This document shows positions 43,514-55,588 of a DNA stretch of 64,000 nt, in pieces. A program made the translations under genes and the position numbers. How positions within the stretch are numbered: the first letter of the stretch is position 1; the number at the start of each line of letters is the position of its first letter. This DNA comes from Elymus sibiricus (taxonomy: Eukaryota; Streptophyta; Magnoliopsida; Poales; Poaceae). The notes beneath the pieces are model-generated. The model was not told where the DNA came from. It did no database searches and saw only the letters and a list, made by a program, of their open reading frames with translations. The DNA lies in the NCBI GenBank assembly GCA_039707655.1, contig CM077667.1, forward strand, positions 416,373,409-416,437,408, written 5' to 3'.

Positions 43514-44857
43514 ATGGATATGGAACACGAAGCACCAGAACAATTAGTGGTACTTGCTACTCATGGAGATGGGGAACCTCCTAAAACCCTCGATGCTAGT
43601 TATGTGCAAAGTATTAAATACTACTTTGATAATCCCGAGAAGACCCCATTCAACTTGATAATGGGAGTAATGTTGGATCAACGTGAATACTTTAGAGATT
43701 ATCGCTTGACTCAAAAAGTGAAATTGTTATGGGATCAAATTCATATGTTGCATTGGTATGCTCGGGAGCTATGCTTGAGATATGATATCACTTGTTGCTC
43801 TAGGATGAATGCTCCACACCTTCCCTTTTCATGCAAATTTAATGACAATGAAACCTTAGCTTCTTATGCTAAAGGTATTTATGATTACTATGATGTGGAA
43901 CTAATAGAAGAATTTGTTGCTTTTAAAGGTGCTTACGAAGTTGCCTCTTTAATAGAAAAGTATGATGATGTTCCTTACGAATATGAAAATCTTGCCATAC
44001 TTAAATATTGCTATGATAATTATGATTGCAATGCTGATATTATTGAATTTATTGAAATAATGACCGCTGCCTTGGAGGAGACTAATACTTTGCAGGAATC
44101 TATGGAAGAAGAAATTGCTGAAACTGTGAGCTCATTAGATGAAAAAGATGAGGAGGAGAGCGAAGAACAAAAGGAGGAAGAGCGGATTAGCTACCCGTGC
44201 CCACCTTCTAATGAGAGTAACTCTTCAACTCATACATTATTTAATTTCCCTTCGCACATACCGAAGGATGAATGCTATGATGATTGCTATGATCCCTTGG
44301 ATTCTTTTGAAATATCTCTTTTTGATGAACTTGACGCTTGCTATGCTTGTGGCCATGATGCCAATATGAATTATTCTTATGAAGATGAACTTGCTATAGT
44401 TCCTTATGTTAAGCATGAAATTATTTCTATTGCACCCACACATGATAGTCCTATTATCTTTTTGAATTCTCCTAACTACACTATATCGGAGAAGTTTTCT
44501 CTTATTAAGGATTACGTTGATGGGTTGCGTTTTGCTACTATCGCACATGATGGTTTTAACGAATATAATATGCATGTGCTTGCTGCTCCTACTTGCAATT
44601 ATTATGAGAGAGGAACCAAATCTTCACCTCTCTATGTTTCCAATACTATAAAATTGCAAGAGACTACTTATGCTATGTATTGGCCTTTACTTAATATGCA
44701 TGAATTTTTCTTTTATGACATGCCGATGCATAGGAAGAGAGTTAGACTTCGTTATTGCATGATATATATCACTTTGCGCTCACTACTAAATTACAAATCA
44801 TTTTTAATTATAATTGGCTTTGATATACCTTGGGATCCGGGTGGATCAATTACTTGA
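43514..44857 (+). CDS. Intact ORF of unknown function in element D (447 residues)
   Basis: The frame is uninterrupted to the stop at 44857. The likely start is MDMEHEAPEQLVVLATHGDGEPP (43514); an in-frame ATG at 43448 adds a hydrophobic, unusual extension. It is tyrosine- and acid-rich, with YYFDNPEKTPFNLIMG, KLLWDQIHMLHWYARELCLRYD, a C(X)nCC cluster, an acidic run (residues ~210-245, EEEIAE...DEEESEEQKEEER) and a C-terminal hydrophobic stretch (LLNYKSFLIIIGF). I see no zinc knuckle, protease or polymerase motif and recognise no family. It sits where gag would be in an autonomous relative, so a structural or RNA-binding role is possible but unproved. Confidence 0.7.
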   Translation: MDMEHEAPEQLVVLATHGDGEPPKTLDASYVQSIKYYFDNPEKTPFNLIMGVMLDQREYFRDYRLTQKVKLLWDQIHMLHWYARELCLRYDITCCSRMNAPHLPFSCKFNDNETLASYAKGIYDYYDVELIEEFVAFKGAYEVASLIEKYDDVPYEYENLAILKYCYDNYDCNADIIEFIEIMTAALEETNTLQESMEEEIAETVSSLDEKDEEESEEQKEEERISYPCPPSNESNSSTHTLFNFPSHIPKDECYDDCYDPLDSFEISLFDELDACYACGHDANMNYSYEDELAIVPYVKHEIISIAPTHDSPIIFLNSPNYTISEKFSLIKDYVDGLRFATIAHDGFNEYNMHVLAAPTCNYYERGTKSSPLYVSNTIKLQETTYAMYWPLLNMHEFFFYDMPMHRKRVRLRYCMIYITLRSLLNYKSFLIIIGFDIPWDPGGSIT

Positions 44858-44862
44858 GCACT

Positions 44863-47799
44863 TTATGCCTAGCTTAATGGCTTTAAAGAAAGCGCTGCCA
44901 GGGAGACAACCCGGAAGTTTTAGAGAGTAATTTTATTCTCTTGTGTGCTTTTATAAAGTTTAAAAACAAAAAAAATACAGAGGGGAACCTAAAACTTCAC
45001 AAAAGGAAAGGTGAAATTGAGAGAGATGATGAGCATCGTTGAAGTGGGAGATATCCTTGAACTTTGTTCATGCCCATGGAAACTTTGTGAGTCTTGAATC
45101 ACGGAAAATTTTCCAACAAAAATAATTATCCCCTTGTACAAATCCATTGTATTATAAAAATAATGTGCCAAGATTTGCCTTTAGGATGATTAGATTGCTT
45201 GTTGGTATGTGCGGTGTAAAAACAGAAACTTTGGCTGTAGTGCGTGAATTTTCATATTTTACTGGAACATGGAAAGTTTCTGAAATTTTTACACAGTATT
45301 GCTATACAAAATTTTTATTTCTTCCTAATGTTTCAGAATTTTTGGATGTACAGAAGTATGGTCAAAGTTCAGATTACTACAGACCGTCCTGTTTAAGACA
45401 GATTCTGTTTTTGATGCATTGTTTTGCTTGTTTTGATGAATTTATCGATTTTATCGGTGGTATAAGCCATGGAAAGGTTATAATACAGCATGTATAATGC
45501 AAATATAAAATATGAATGGGTTTGCAACAGTACTTAAAGTAGGAATTTGCTTTATTATACTAACGGATCTCACCAGTCTTCTGTTAAGTTTTGTGTGGAT
45601 GAAGTGTTCGAACATCGAGGAGGTGTCGATATGAGGAGAAGGAGGAGAGGCAAGAGTTCAAGCTTGGGGATGCCCAAGGCACCCCAAGTAAATATCCAAG
45701 GAGACTCAAGAGTCTAAGCTTGGGGATGCCCCGGAAGGCATCCCATCTTTCTTCAACAAGTATCAGTATGTTTTCGTTTTCGTTTCGTTCATTTGATATG
45801 TGTAAATCCTGGAGCGTGTTTTGTGTTTAGTTTTCACTTTTCTTTTATGCACCATGCTGGTATGAGATAGTCCATGGTTGATTTATAGAATGCTCATTGC
45901 ACTTCACCTATATCTTTTGAGTATGGCTTTATAGAATGCTTCATGTGCTTCACTTATATCATTTGAAGTTTGGATTGCCTGTTTCTCTTCACATAGAAAA
46001 CCGTTATTCGTAGAATGCTCTTTTGCTTCACTTATATTTATTAGAGCATGGTATTTTGTAGAAAGAATTAAACTCTATTGCTTCACTTATATCTATTTAG
46101 AGAGTCAACAGGAATTGGTCATTCACATGGTTAGTCATAAAATCCTACATAAAACTTAGGGATCACTGAATATGATATGTTTGATTCCTTGCAATAGTTT
46201 TGCGATATAGAGATGATAATATGTGGGAGGTACTAGTGGATGATCGTGTTTAGTAAGATATTGGTGTTAAGGTTTGTGATTCCCGAAGCATGCACGTATA
46301 GTCTCCCGTTATTCTAGGAAGTTGGAGCATAATTTATCCTTGATTGTCTATCTTTGTGTGAAGGTCGGGGGCGCACGATGGTTAGCTCCTACCAACCTCC
46401 CCCCTAGGAGCATGCGTAGTAATACTTTGCTTCGAGAGAGATAATAAAACTTTTGCAATAAGTATATGAGTTCTTTATGACTAATGTGAGTCCATGGATT
46501 ATACGCACTCTTACCTTTCCACAATTTGCTAGCCTCTACGATACCGTGCATTGCCCTTTCTCACCTCGAGAGTCGGTGCAAACTTCGCCGGTGCATCCAA
46601 ACCCCGTGATATGATACGCTCTATCACACATAAGCCTTATTATATCTTCCTCAAAACAGCCACCATACCTACCTATTATGGCATTTCCATAGCCATTCCG
46701 AGATATATTGCCATGCAACTTCCACCGCCTCCGTTTTGATGACTTGAGCATTCATTGTCATATTGCATTACATGATCGTAAGATAGCTAGCATGATGTTT
46801 CCATGGCTTGTCCGTTTTTTGATATCTTTGCTACGCTAGATCATTGCATTCATATAGAGTCATACTTTGTTACTATCGTTGTAATGTTGAGTTGTAAGTA
46901 AATAGAAGTATGATGATCATCATTATTCATTATTAGAGCATGCCCCAGTGATGAAAGGATGATGGAAACTATGATTCCCCCACAAGTCGGGATGAGGCTC
47001 CGGACAAAAGAAAAGAAAAAGAAAAAGAAAAAAAGTAGAAAAAAGGAAAAAAAGGAAAAAAAGGGGAAGAAAAAAATTTGAAAGAAGTAGAAGGGGCATG
47101 CTAATTCCACACTTGTGCTTCAAAGTAGCACCTTGTTTTTCATATAGAGAGTCTCCTATGTTGTCACTTTCATATACTAGTGGAGATTTTTCATTATAGA
47201 GTTAGATGCATACCCACTTAGTTTTCATATTGAGCTTTCATACACTTATAGCTCTTAGTGCATCCGTTGCATGGCAATCCCTACTCCTCGCATTGATATC
47301 TATTGATGGGCATCGCCATAGCCCGTTGATACGCTGAGTTGATGTGAGACTTTCTTCTCCACTTTTACCCCTTTGAAACCTACCACCATATTCTATTCCA
47401 CCCATAGTGCTATATCCATGGCTTGCGCTCATGTATTGCGTGAGAGTTGAAAATGCTAAAGCGCGTTAAAAAGTATGAACCAATTGCTTGGCTGACACCG
47501 GGGTAGTACATGATTTATACTTTGTGTTAAGAAGACAGAGCATGACAAGGCTATATGATTTTGTAGGGATAGCGTTCTTTAGCCTTGATATTTTGAAAGA
47601 CATGATTGTTTGTTGGGATGCCTGAGTATTAACGTCTTTATGTCAAAACTAGACTATTGCTTTGAATCACTTGTATCTTAATATTCATGTCATGATTAGA
47701 TATATGATCAAGATTATGCTAGGTAGCATTCCACATCAAAAATTATCTTTTTTATCATTTACCTGCTCGAGGACGAGCAGGAATTAAGCTTGGGGATGC
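44863..47799 (+). other. Non-coding 3' region of element D
   Basis: Includes the post-ORF module (44863-44913, tatgcctagctt...gggagacaaccc), two exact internal copies of the polypurine 14-mer aagcttggggatgc (45660-45673 and 45716-45729), CTTCACTTATAT repeats (about 45900-46100), a purine-rich run (47005-47085) and the terminal polypurine tract (47786-47799). It is colinear with the 3' region of C1. Confidence 0.75.
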
Positions 47800-49323
47800 T
47801 GATACGTCTCCGTCGTATCTATAATTTTTGATTGTTTCATGCCAATATTATACAACTTTCACATATTTTTGGCAACATCTTATATGATTTATTGGACGAA
47901 CCTATCGATCCAGTGCCCAGTGCCAGTTCCTGTTTGTTGCATGTTTTTTGTTTCGTAGAATATCCATATCAAACGAAGTCCAAACGCGATAAAAATTTAT
48001 GAAGATTTTTTTTGGAATATTTGTGAATTTTGAGAAGTGGAATCAACGCAAACGGAGGCCCACAATCCCCAAGAGACACCAGGGTGCGCCCAGAAGGCCC
48101 AGGCGCGGCGTGGTGGGTTGTGCCCACCTCGTACGTCGGTTGGAGCTCTCCTTCGGGCACAAGGAAGCTAATTTTTGGATAAAAATCCCCTCAAAATTTC
48201 AGCCCGATCGGAGTTACGGATCTCCGGGAATATAAGAAACGGTTTTCGGCCAGAAAACAGGAACGTGAAACAGAAGAGAACAAAGAGGGAGATCCAATCT
48301 AGGAGGGGCTCCTGCTCCTCTGTCGCCATGGCAGCCATGGACCAGAGGGGGAACTCTCCTCCCATCTAGGGGGAGGCCAAGGAAGAAGAAGAAGGAGGGG
48401 AGCTCTCTCCCCCTCTCTCCCGGTGGCGCCGGAACGCCGCCGGGGCAATCATCGTGACGGCGATCTACTCCAACAACTTTGCCGCCATCAACACCAACTC
48501 TCTCCCCCTCTATGCAGTGGTGTAACACCTCTCTTCCCCGCTGTAATATCTACTTAAACATGGTGCTCAACTCCATATATTATTTCCCAATGATATTTGG
48601 CTATCCTATGATGTTTGAGTAGATCTCTTTTGTCCTATGGGTTAATTGTGGTATGATGTTATGGATGTGAGTTGTATGTTGATACGGTGCTGTCCTATGG
48701 TTCCCTCCGTGTCGCGCAAACGTGAGGGATCCCCGCTGTAGGGTGTTGCAATATGTTCATGATTTGCCTATGGTGGGTTGCTTGAGTGACAGAAGCATAA
48801 ACCCGAGTAAGTGGGTTGTTGCGTATGGGAGTAAAGGGGACTTGATACTTAATGCTATGGTTGGGTTTTACCTTAATGAACTTTGGTAGTTGCGGATGCT
48901 TGCTAGAGTTCCAATCATAAGTGCATATGATCCAAGTACGGAAAGTGTGTTAGCATATGCCTCTCCCTCATTGCATATAACAAGTATCTATCATATTATA
49001 TTCAATTGCCTAGGGACAATCTTTCTCTTGCGTTACACAAAAAGCTTTCTACTAAGTTATTTACTTTTATGGTTCTTTTATTAAAACAACACCTAACTTT
49101 TATTTCCACGTTCTTTATTATCTTGCAAAGTACTTCTAGTTTTATTCCCGCAAAGTAGTTTCATACTCGTTCTAGGTAAAGCAAGCATTAGCATGCGTAG
49201 AGTTGTATCGGTGGTCCATAGAACTTGAGGGAATATTTGTTCTACCTTTAGCTCCTCATTGGGTTCGACACTCTTACTTATCGAAAAAGGCTACAAACGA
49301 TCCCCTACACTTGTGGGTTATCA
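47800..49323 (+). repeat. 3' LTR of element D
   Basis: 1524 bases, beginning TGATACGTCTCCGTCG and ending gtgggttatca, immediately before the second TAACT. Confidence 0.93.
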
Positions 49324-49510
49324 TAACTCGTCGTCGCTACCTGCCTTGCGATGTGTGTCGAAGGTTATCTGGGGAGAGCCCATCATCGGGGTCATGGCTT
49401 TGGTGCTCTTAATAATCCCCAACCTGCTGGAGTTGTGTGGTCAACTTGTTTCACCAGTATCAATGGTGCAGCTGAACGTGGTCTCACTAGAGGCCTCAAT
49501 TGTAATATAG
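49324..49510 (+). pseudogene. Decayed gene fragment, right copy, part 2
   Basis: Continues the alignment with the left copy (24951-25135), including PALRCVSKVIWGEPIIG and ELCGQLVSPV, but breaks off near 49510. Confidence 0.55.
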
Positions 49511-49847
49511 ATGGTTGTCGTTCAAGGGTGCTTAGGACCAGAGGTAGCAGACCGGAGAGGAGGAAGTCAAAAAAGAATAATATTTTTTGTGCATTCATTA
49601 TTGCAATACACATACCATATGGTACTCCACTATACTAGTATCAAATTTGGATTCGGGTAAGACGGGGGAAGTTTTTATTAGAGCATGTTGTGGAAGAACT
49701 ACTACACTATTGTCTTCGTCGAGATGCTTGCCCGAAACTCTAACCAACTCTACTCAATCAACCTGGAACAAAAGATAGAAAGAACTTGTTCCAATGGTGG
49801 AGTTAAAACTTGATTGACCCAGGTCAGAGCAACCTGGAACGGGTAAT
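49511..49847. other. Short intergenic stretch, no recognised gene
   Basis: No coding or repeat signal recognised between the gene fragment and the solo LTR. Confidence 0.4.
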
Positions 49848-51368
49848 TGCAGCACAAAGTGGGTAAGTATTTCCCTCAGTTATGAAACCAAGGTTTATCG
49901 AACCAATATGAATATCAATCCTCAACCGTCTTCAGCGGCTGCACACAAAAGAGCAAACAACTTGCACCCAACGCGGGCAAGAGGTTTGTCAATCCCCTTG
50001 ATCTCGTTATTTACAAGCAAATGAGTTGTGTAGATAATTGTAAATAATTGTAAATTGCAAAATAAAATAAAAGGTAAATAAAGGCAGCAAGGTAATAGTA
50101 GCGTTTGTAAATTTATAAGCGAATAAACCCGGGGCCATAGTTTTCCCTAGTGGCATCTCTCATGTAGGCAACATACGGTGGGTAACAAATTACTGTTGGG
50201 CAATTGGTAGAAAAGCGGATAGTTATGCGATTTTCACGGCAATGATCATGTGTATATAGGCATCACATCCATAAACAAATAGGCTGACTCCTGCCTGCAC
50301 CTATTACTATTACTCCACTCATCGACTGCTATCCAGCATGCATCTAGAGTATTAAGTAAAATAGAGTAATGCATGGAGAACGATGACATGATGTGGACAA
50401 AGTAAACTCAAGCAATATGAATAAACCCCATCGTGTTATCCTTAGTAGCAACAACACAAAGATGCAACTTGTCCCCTTCTGTCACTGGGATATAGAAACT
50501 TGTCAGGTTGAACCTACTACAATGCACCTCTCTCACTGAAGAAAGATCAATCTACTTGGCCAAAGCAAATCAATAGATCGGAGAGAATTACTAAGCTATA
50601 ATGATCATGCAAATAAGAATCTTAATATTCAGAGGTGACTCAAATACTTTTCATGAATAATCTGAACATAAACCCACAATTCATCGGATCCCAACAAACA
50701 CACCGCACAAAAGGATTACATCGAATAGATCAAAGCGAAGATGTGATGATCATTGTATTGAAGATCACGAGATAGAGAGATTGCCATCTAGGTACTAGCT
50801 ATGGACCCGTAGGTCTATGGTGAACTACTCACACATCATTATGAGGGCAACAAGGTTGATGAAGAGGCCCTCCATGATCGATCCCCCCTCCGGCAGGGTG
50901 TCGGAACGGAGCTCCAGATGGCCTCACGATGGAACAGAGACTTGCGGCGGCGTAAAAAGGGTTTTGGGACTGCTTTCAGGGTTTTTACGATATATGAGAA
51001 TTTATAGGCCAGAGAACGAGGTCGAGGGAGCCGCCAGGGGCCCACAAGCCATCAAGGCGCACCCCAGGGCGCGCCCTGTTGGCTTGTGGGGCCCTGGTGT
51101 GCCCCCAGCCTTCTTCCTAATCTCCCAGGTCTTCTTTTGGTCCAGAAAAAATCATCAAAAAGTTTCGTGGCAATTGGACTTCGTTTGGTACTGTAAACCT
51201 GAGAAGTGAAAAACATGCAGAAAACAGCAACTGGCACTGGGCACTGGGTCAAAAGGTTTGTGCTCAAAAATGTTATAAATTGGTAAATAATGACCCAAAA
51301 AGTATCCTAGAATGATAATATATCAGCATGGAACAATCAAAAATTATAGATGCGTTGGAGACGTATCA
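49848..51368 (-). mobile_element. Solo LTR, Athila-lineage, minus strand
   Basis: It reads TGATACGTCTCC from 51368 downwards and ends near 49848 (tgcagcacaaag). Alignment with the C1 and C2 LTRs supports both ends. The flanks (gtaat and tcccc) do not match, so the duplication has been lost or the LTR was trimmed. Confidence 0.7.
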
Positions 51369-51716
51369 TCCCCCGCTAAAGGAAAGGAAGGAGATAGATA
51401 CTTTAGAGGTTGCTTGAGTGTTTTGATAGAACCCAAGCGGTTGATATTTCTAAGGAAAACTAGAAGAGTGAGCGGTTACATTTCCACGCAAGATTGCTTT
51501 GACAAGATGGCACCCACTGTGCTCCCCCTCCCCCTCTTCATGCCCTGCAAGGCGTCCGCCAATGAGGAAAGTGGTAGTTTTGACTCTCTTGACATTCATT
51601 CGCTTGAGTCCATTGAGCAGGTGGTTTATGTGGTCAATGAAAATGGTATGTTGGTGCTTGATATTGAAGCCACTTTGTTAAGAAAAGAACTTTGTGATTT
51701 CCTTGGTGTGATATAG
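51369..51716 (+). pseudogene. Decayed gene fragment, right copy, part 3
   Basis: From about 51505 it resumes similarity to the left copy (25140-25340): the frame reads MPCKASANEESGSFDSLDIHSLE and then VVYVVNENGMLVLDIEATLLRKELCDFLG to a stop at 51716. Unlike the left copy this part is in a single frame. The protein is not recognised. Confidence 0.55.
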
Positions 51717-52546
51717 GACACATAGAAAGCAATCCAGTCCTCTAGATGTGACCTAGTGCTCGTTGGAGACACTTTGGCCAACATCCCCTATTGCTGCCAT
51801 GCCTAGACACAACAAGGGAGCAAGGGCCTTCCGTTAGAGGTTGCAGATGAAAGCACATGCAACCAGAAAAGTTGACGGGCGGTCGACGATCCACCCATGC
51901 CTTCCAAGAGGCACATGAGAGAGGTTTTTATCCTTAGATCCACGACTCGGGTGGCGGAGTTCTCCCGTGCAATAAGAAAGCAAAAGATCATCGATGCCTA
52001 CCCCCACCTCCCGAGCGCCAAATCAGGGGAAGCCAAGAACATATTTACCCCTAATTTTTTTACTACACCATGGCAACTCGAGTAGAGGGGATGGACATCT
52101 ACGCTGGTCCGATTTGGCCCACTGTCAGGCTTATTGAGGGAGCACTCATCGGGTCTACCACCAACTAGCTTGCTCCATAGAAAACAATTAGGAGAAGAGC
52201 ACGCCAACCATCATACACTGTATGCATGGTACATTGAAGAATTCCAAACAAGCATAGAGCCACATGCCTTAAGGTGACTACTACTAGTACCTGGATCTAC
52301 TATGTAAAGAGGCTACCCGAGCTCTCCTCCCTCTCCCACTGCGATTGACGACCACGACAGATGAGAAGGGTAGAGGAGTCGGGAGAGTGTTGGTGACTCT
52401 CAACAAGAAAAGGGAAACATGGGAGAGATAAAGAGGAGAACATAAATGAGAGCTTACAAAACCATGGTTATGTAATTAACTAATGATGTTTAGTGTTATC
52501 ATATTTTAAAGATTATTCAACACCGCGCTTATGAATTTTGGATGTC
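51717..52546. other. Intergenic sequence left of the kinase promoter
   Basis: No recognised gene. A short open frame at 51897-52085 has no known match. Confidence 0.4.
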
Positions 52547-52613
52547 CGCTATGATCATGTAACGCCGCATTTGAAGTTACTTTTCATGTGTGTGTTTTTC
52601 AACGGTTGGCTTC

Positions 52614-54295
52614 TGTTGGAAATATGCCCTAGAGGCAATAATAAAATGGTTATTATTATATTTCCTTGTTCATGATAATTGTCTATTGTTCATGCTATAA
52701 TTGTATTAGCCGAAAACCGTAATACATGTGTGAATACATAGACCACACCATGTCCCTAGTGAGCCTCTAGATGACTAGCTCGTTGATCAATAGATGGTCA
52801 TGGTTTCCTGGCCATGGACATTGGATGTCGTTGATAACGGGATCACATCATTAGGAGAATGATGTGATGGACAAGACCCAATCCTAAGCATAGCACAATA
52901 TCGTGTAGTTCGTCTGCTAGAGCTTTTCTAATGTCAAGTATCATTTCCTTAGACCATGAGATTGTGCAACTCCCAGATACCGTAGGAATGCTTTGGGTGT
53001 ATCAAATGTCACAACGTAACTGGGTGACTATAAAGGTGCACTACAGGTGTCTCCGAAAGTGTCTGTTGGGTTGGCACGAATCGAGACTGGGATTTGTCAC
53101 TCCGTGTGACGGAGAGGTATCTCTGGGCCCACTCGGTAATACATCATCATAATGAGCTCAATGTGACTAAGGAGTTAGTCTCGGGATTATGTGTTACGGA
53201 ACGAGTAAAGAGACTTGCCGGTAACGAGATTGAACAAGGTATAGGGATACCGACGATCGAATCTCGGGCAAGCAACATACCGATGGACAAAGGGAATTGT
53301 ATACGGGATTAATTGAATCCTCGACATCGTGGTTCATCCGATGAGATCATCGTGGAACATGTGGGAGCCAATATGGGTATCCAGATCCCGCTATTGGTTA
53401 TTGGCCGGAGAGGTGTCTCGGTCATGACTGCATGGTTCCTGAACCCGTAGGGTCTACACACTTAAGGTTCGGTGACGCTAGAGTTGTAATGGGAATTGTA
53501 TGTGGTTACCGAAAGTTGTTCGGAGTCCCGGATGAGATCCCGGACGTCACGAGGAGTTCCGGAATGGTCCGGAGGTGAATATTTATATATGGGAAGTCCA
53601 ATTTCAGTCACCGGAAAGGTTTCGGGGTTTATCGGTATTGTACCGGGACCACCGAAGGGGTTCCGGGGGTCCACCGAGAGGGTCCACCTGCCCCGGAGGA
53701 CCTAATGGGCTGTAGTTGGGTGGGAACCAGCCCCTTAGTGGGCTGGTGCGCCCCCCCCCCAAGGGCCCAAGGCGCCTAGGGTTGGAAACCCTAGGGGGGG
53801 AGCCGCCCCCCCTCTAGATGGATCTAGGGGGGCCGGCCCCCTCTCCCCTCCCCCCTATAAATAGTGGGGGGGTGGGAGGGCAGCCGTACACCCTTCCCTG
53901 GCGCAGCCCTTCCCCCTTCCTACACCTCCTCCTCCTCCGTAGCGCTTAGCGAAGCTCTGCCGGAGAACCACGAGCTCCACCGCCACCACGCCGTCGTGCT
54001 GCCGGAGCTCTCCCTCAACTTCTCCTTCCCCCCTTGCTGGATCAAGAAGGAGGAGACGTCCCCGGGCTGTACGTGTGTTGAACGCGGAGGCGCCGTCCGT
54101 TCGGCGCTTGGATCGGATCTTCCGCGATTTGAATCGCCGCGAGTACGACTCCATCAACCGCGTTCTTTGTAATGCTTCCGCTTAGCGATCTTCAAGGGTA
54201 TGAAGATGCACTCCGTCTCTCTCGTTGCTAGCATCTCCTAGATTGATCTTGGTGACACGTAGGAAAATTTTGAATTATTACTACGTTCCCCAACA
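52614..54295 (+). repeat. 5' LTR of Angela
   Basis: 1682 bases with TATA box TATAAATA at 53856-53863. The segment aagggcccaaggcgcc occurs once here (53761-53796) but twice in the 3' LTR. Confidence 0.95.
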
Positions 54296-54296
54296 G

Positions 54297-54312
54297 TGGT
54301 ATCAGAGCTAGG
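54297..54312 (+). other. Primer binding site of Angela
   Basis: TGGTATCAGAGCTAGG, one base after the LTR, matches initiator tRNA-Met. Confidence 0.93.
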
Positions 54313-55588
54313 TCTATGCGTAGATTCTATGCACGAGTAGAACACAAGTAGTTGTGGGCGATGATTTGGTCAATTTGCTTGCCGTTACTAGTCCTATCTT
54401 GATTCGGCGGCATTGTGGGATGAAGCGGCCCGGACCGACTTTACACGTACGCTTACGTGAGACTGGTTCCACCGCCTGACATGCACTTGTTGCATAAGGT
54501 GGCTAGCGGGTGTCTGTCTCTCCCACTTTAGTCGGATCGGATTTGATGAAGAGGGTCCTTATGAAGGGTAAATAGCAATTGGCATATCACCGTTGTGGTT
54601 TTTGCATAGGTAAGAAACGTTCTTGCTAGAAACCCATAGCAGCCACGTAAAACTTGCAACAACAATTAGAGGACGTCTAACTTGTTTTTGCAGGGTATGC
54701 TATGTGATGTGATATGGCCAAAAGGATGTGATTAAATATATGTGATGTATGAGATTGATCATGTTCTTGTAATAGGAATCACGACTTGCATGTCGATGGG
54801 TATGACAACCGGCAGGAGCCATAGGAGTTGTCTTAATTTATTGTATGACCTGCGTGTCAATCAAAAACGCCATGTAATTACTTTACTTTATTGCTAACCG
54901 TTAGCCATAGTAGTAGAAGTAATAGTTGGCGAGACAACTTCATGAAGACACGATGATGGAGATCATGATGATGGAGATCATGGTGTCGTGCCGGTGACGA
55001 TGGTGATCATGCCGCGCCCCGAAGATGGAGATCAAAGGCGCAAGATGATATTGGCCATATCAAGTCACTTTATGATTTGCATGTGATGTTTATCATGTTT
55101 TTTACATCTTATTTGCTTAGAACGACGATAGCATAAATAAGATGATCCCTCACTAAAATTTCAAGAAATGTGTTCCCCCTAAGTGTGCACCGTTGCGAAG
55201 GATCGTTGTTTCGAAGCACCACGTGATGATCGGGTGTGATAGATTCTAACGTTCGCATACAACGGGTGTAAGCCAGATTTACACACGCGAAACACTTAGG
55301 TTGACTTGACGAGCCTAGCATGTACAGACATGGCCTCGGAACACGAGAGACCGAAAGGTCGAACATGAGTCGTATAGTAGATGCGATCAACATGGAGATA
55401 TTCACCATTGATGACTAGCCCGTCTCACGTGATGATCGGACACGGCCTAGTCGATATGGATCATGTATCACTTAGATGACTAGAGGGATGTCTATCTGAG
55501 TGGGAGTTCATTAAATAATTTGATTAGATGAACTTAATTATCATGAACTTAGTCTAAAATTGTCTTTACAATCTATCTTGTAGATCCA
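54313..55588 (+). other. Untranslated leader of Angela
   Basis: Typical long leader before gag. It has a local repeat of gatggagatcatg (54955-54985). No gene. Confidence 0.7.

Larger units (their letters stand above)
41841..49328 (+). mobile_element. Element D: non-autonomous Athila-like LTR retrotransposon, complete, TAACT duplication
   Basis: The element spans 41846-49323 (7478 bases), flanked by perfect TAACT at 41841-41845 and 49324-49328. It has two LTRs (41846-43389 and 47800-49323), a primer site, one 447-residue ORF of unknown function, a 2.9-kb non-coding 3' region and a polypurine tract. Gag, protease, RT, RNase H and integrase are absent. Its 3' region matches that of C1, whose LTRs differ from its own in the middle, so it probably uses proteins from Athila relatives. 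Confidence 0.93.

Noticed and set aside
46551..46739. Short open frame in the 3' region of D (62 residues), also present in C1 at 32830-33018 in the same sense, with similar peptides
   Set aside because: By eye most nucleotide differences between the two copies change the amino acid (about ten replacement versus four silent), so the similarity looks like nucleotide conservation and not a protein.
49843..51373. Target-site duplication for the solo LTR
   Set aside because: The flanks gtaat and tcccc do not match, so no duplication is claimed.
54297..54312. tRNA-like sequence at LTR edges
   Set aside because: These are primer binding sites complementary to a tRNA 3' end, not tRNA genes.
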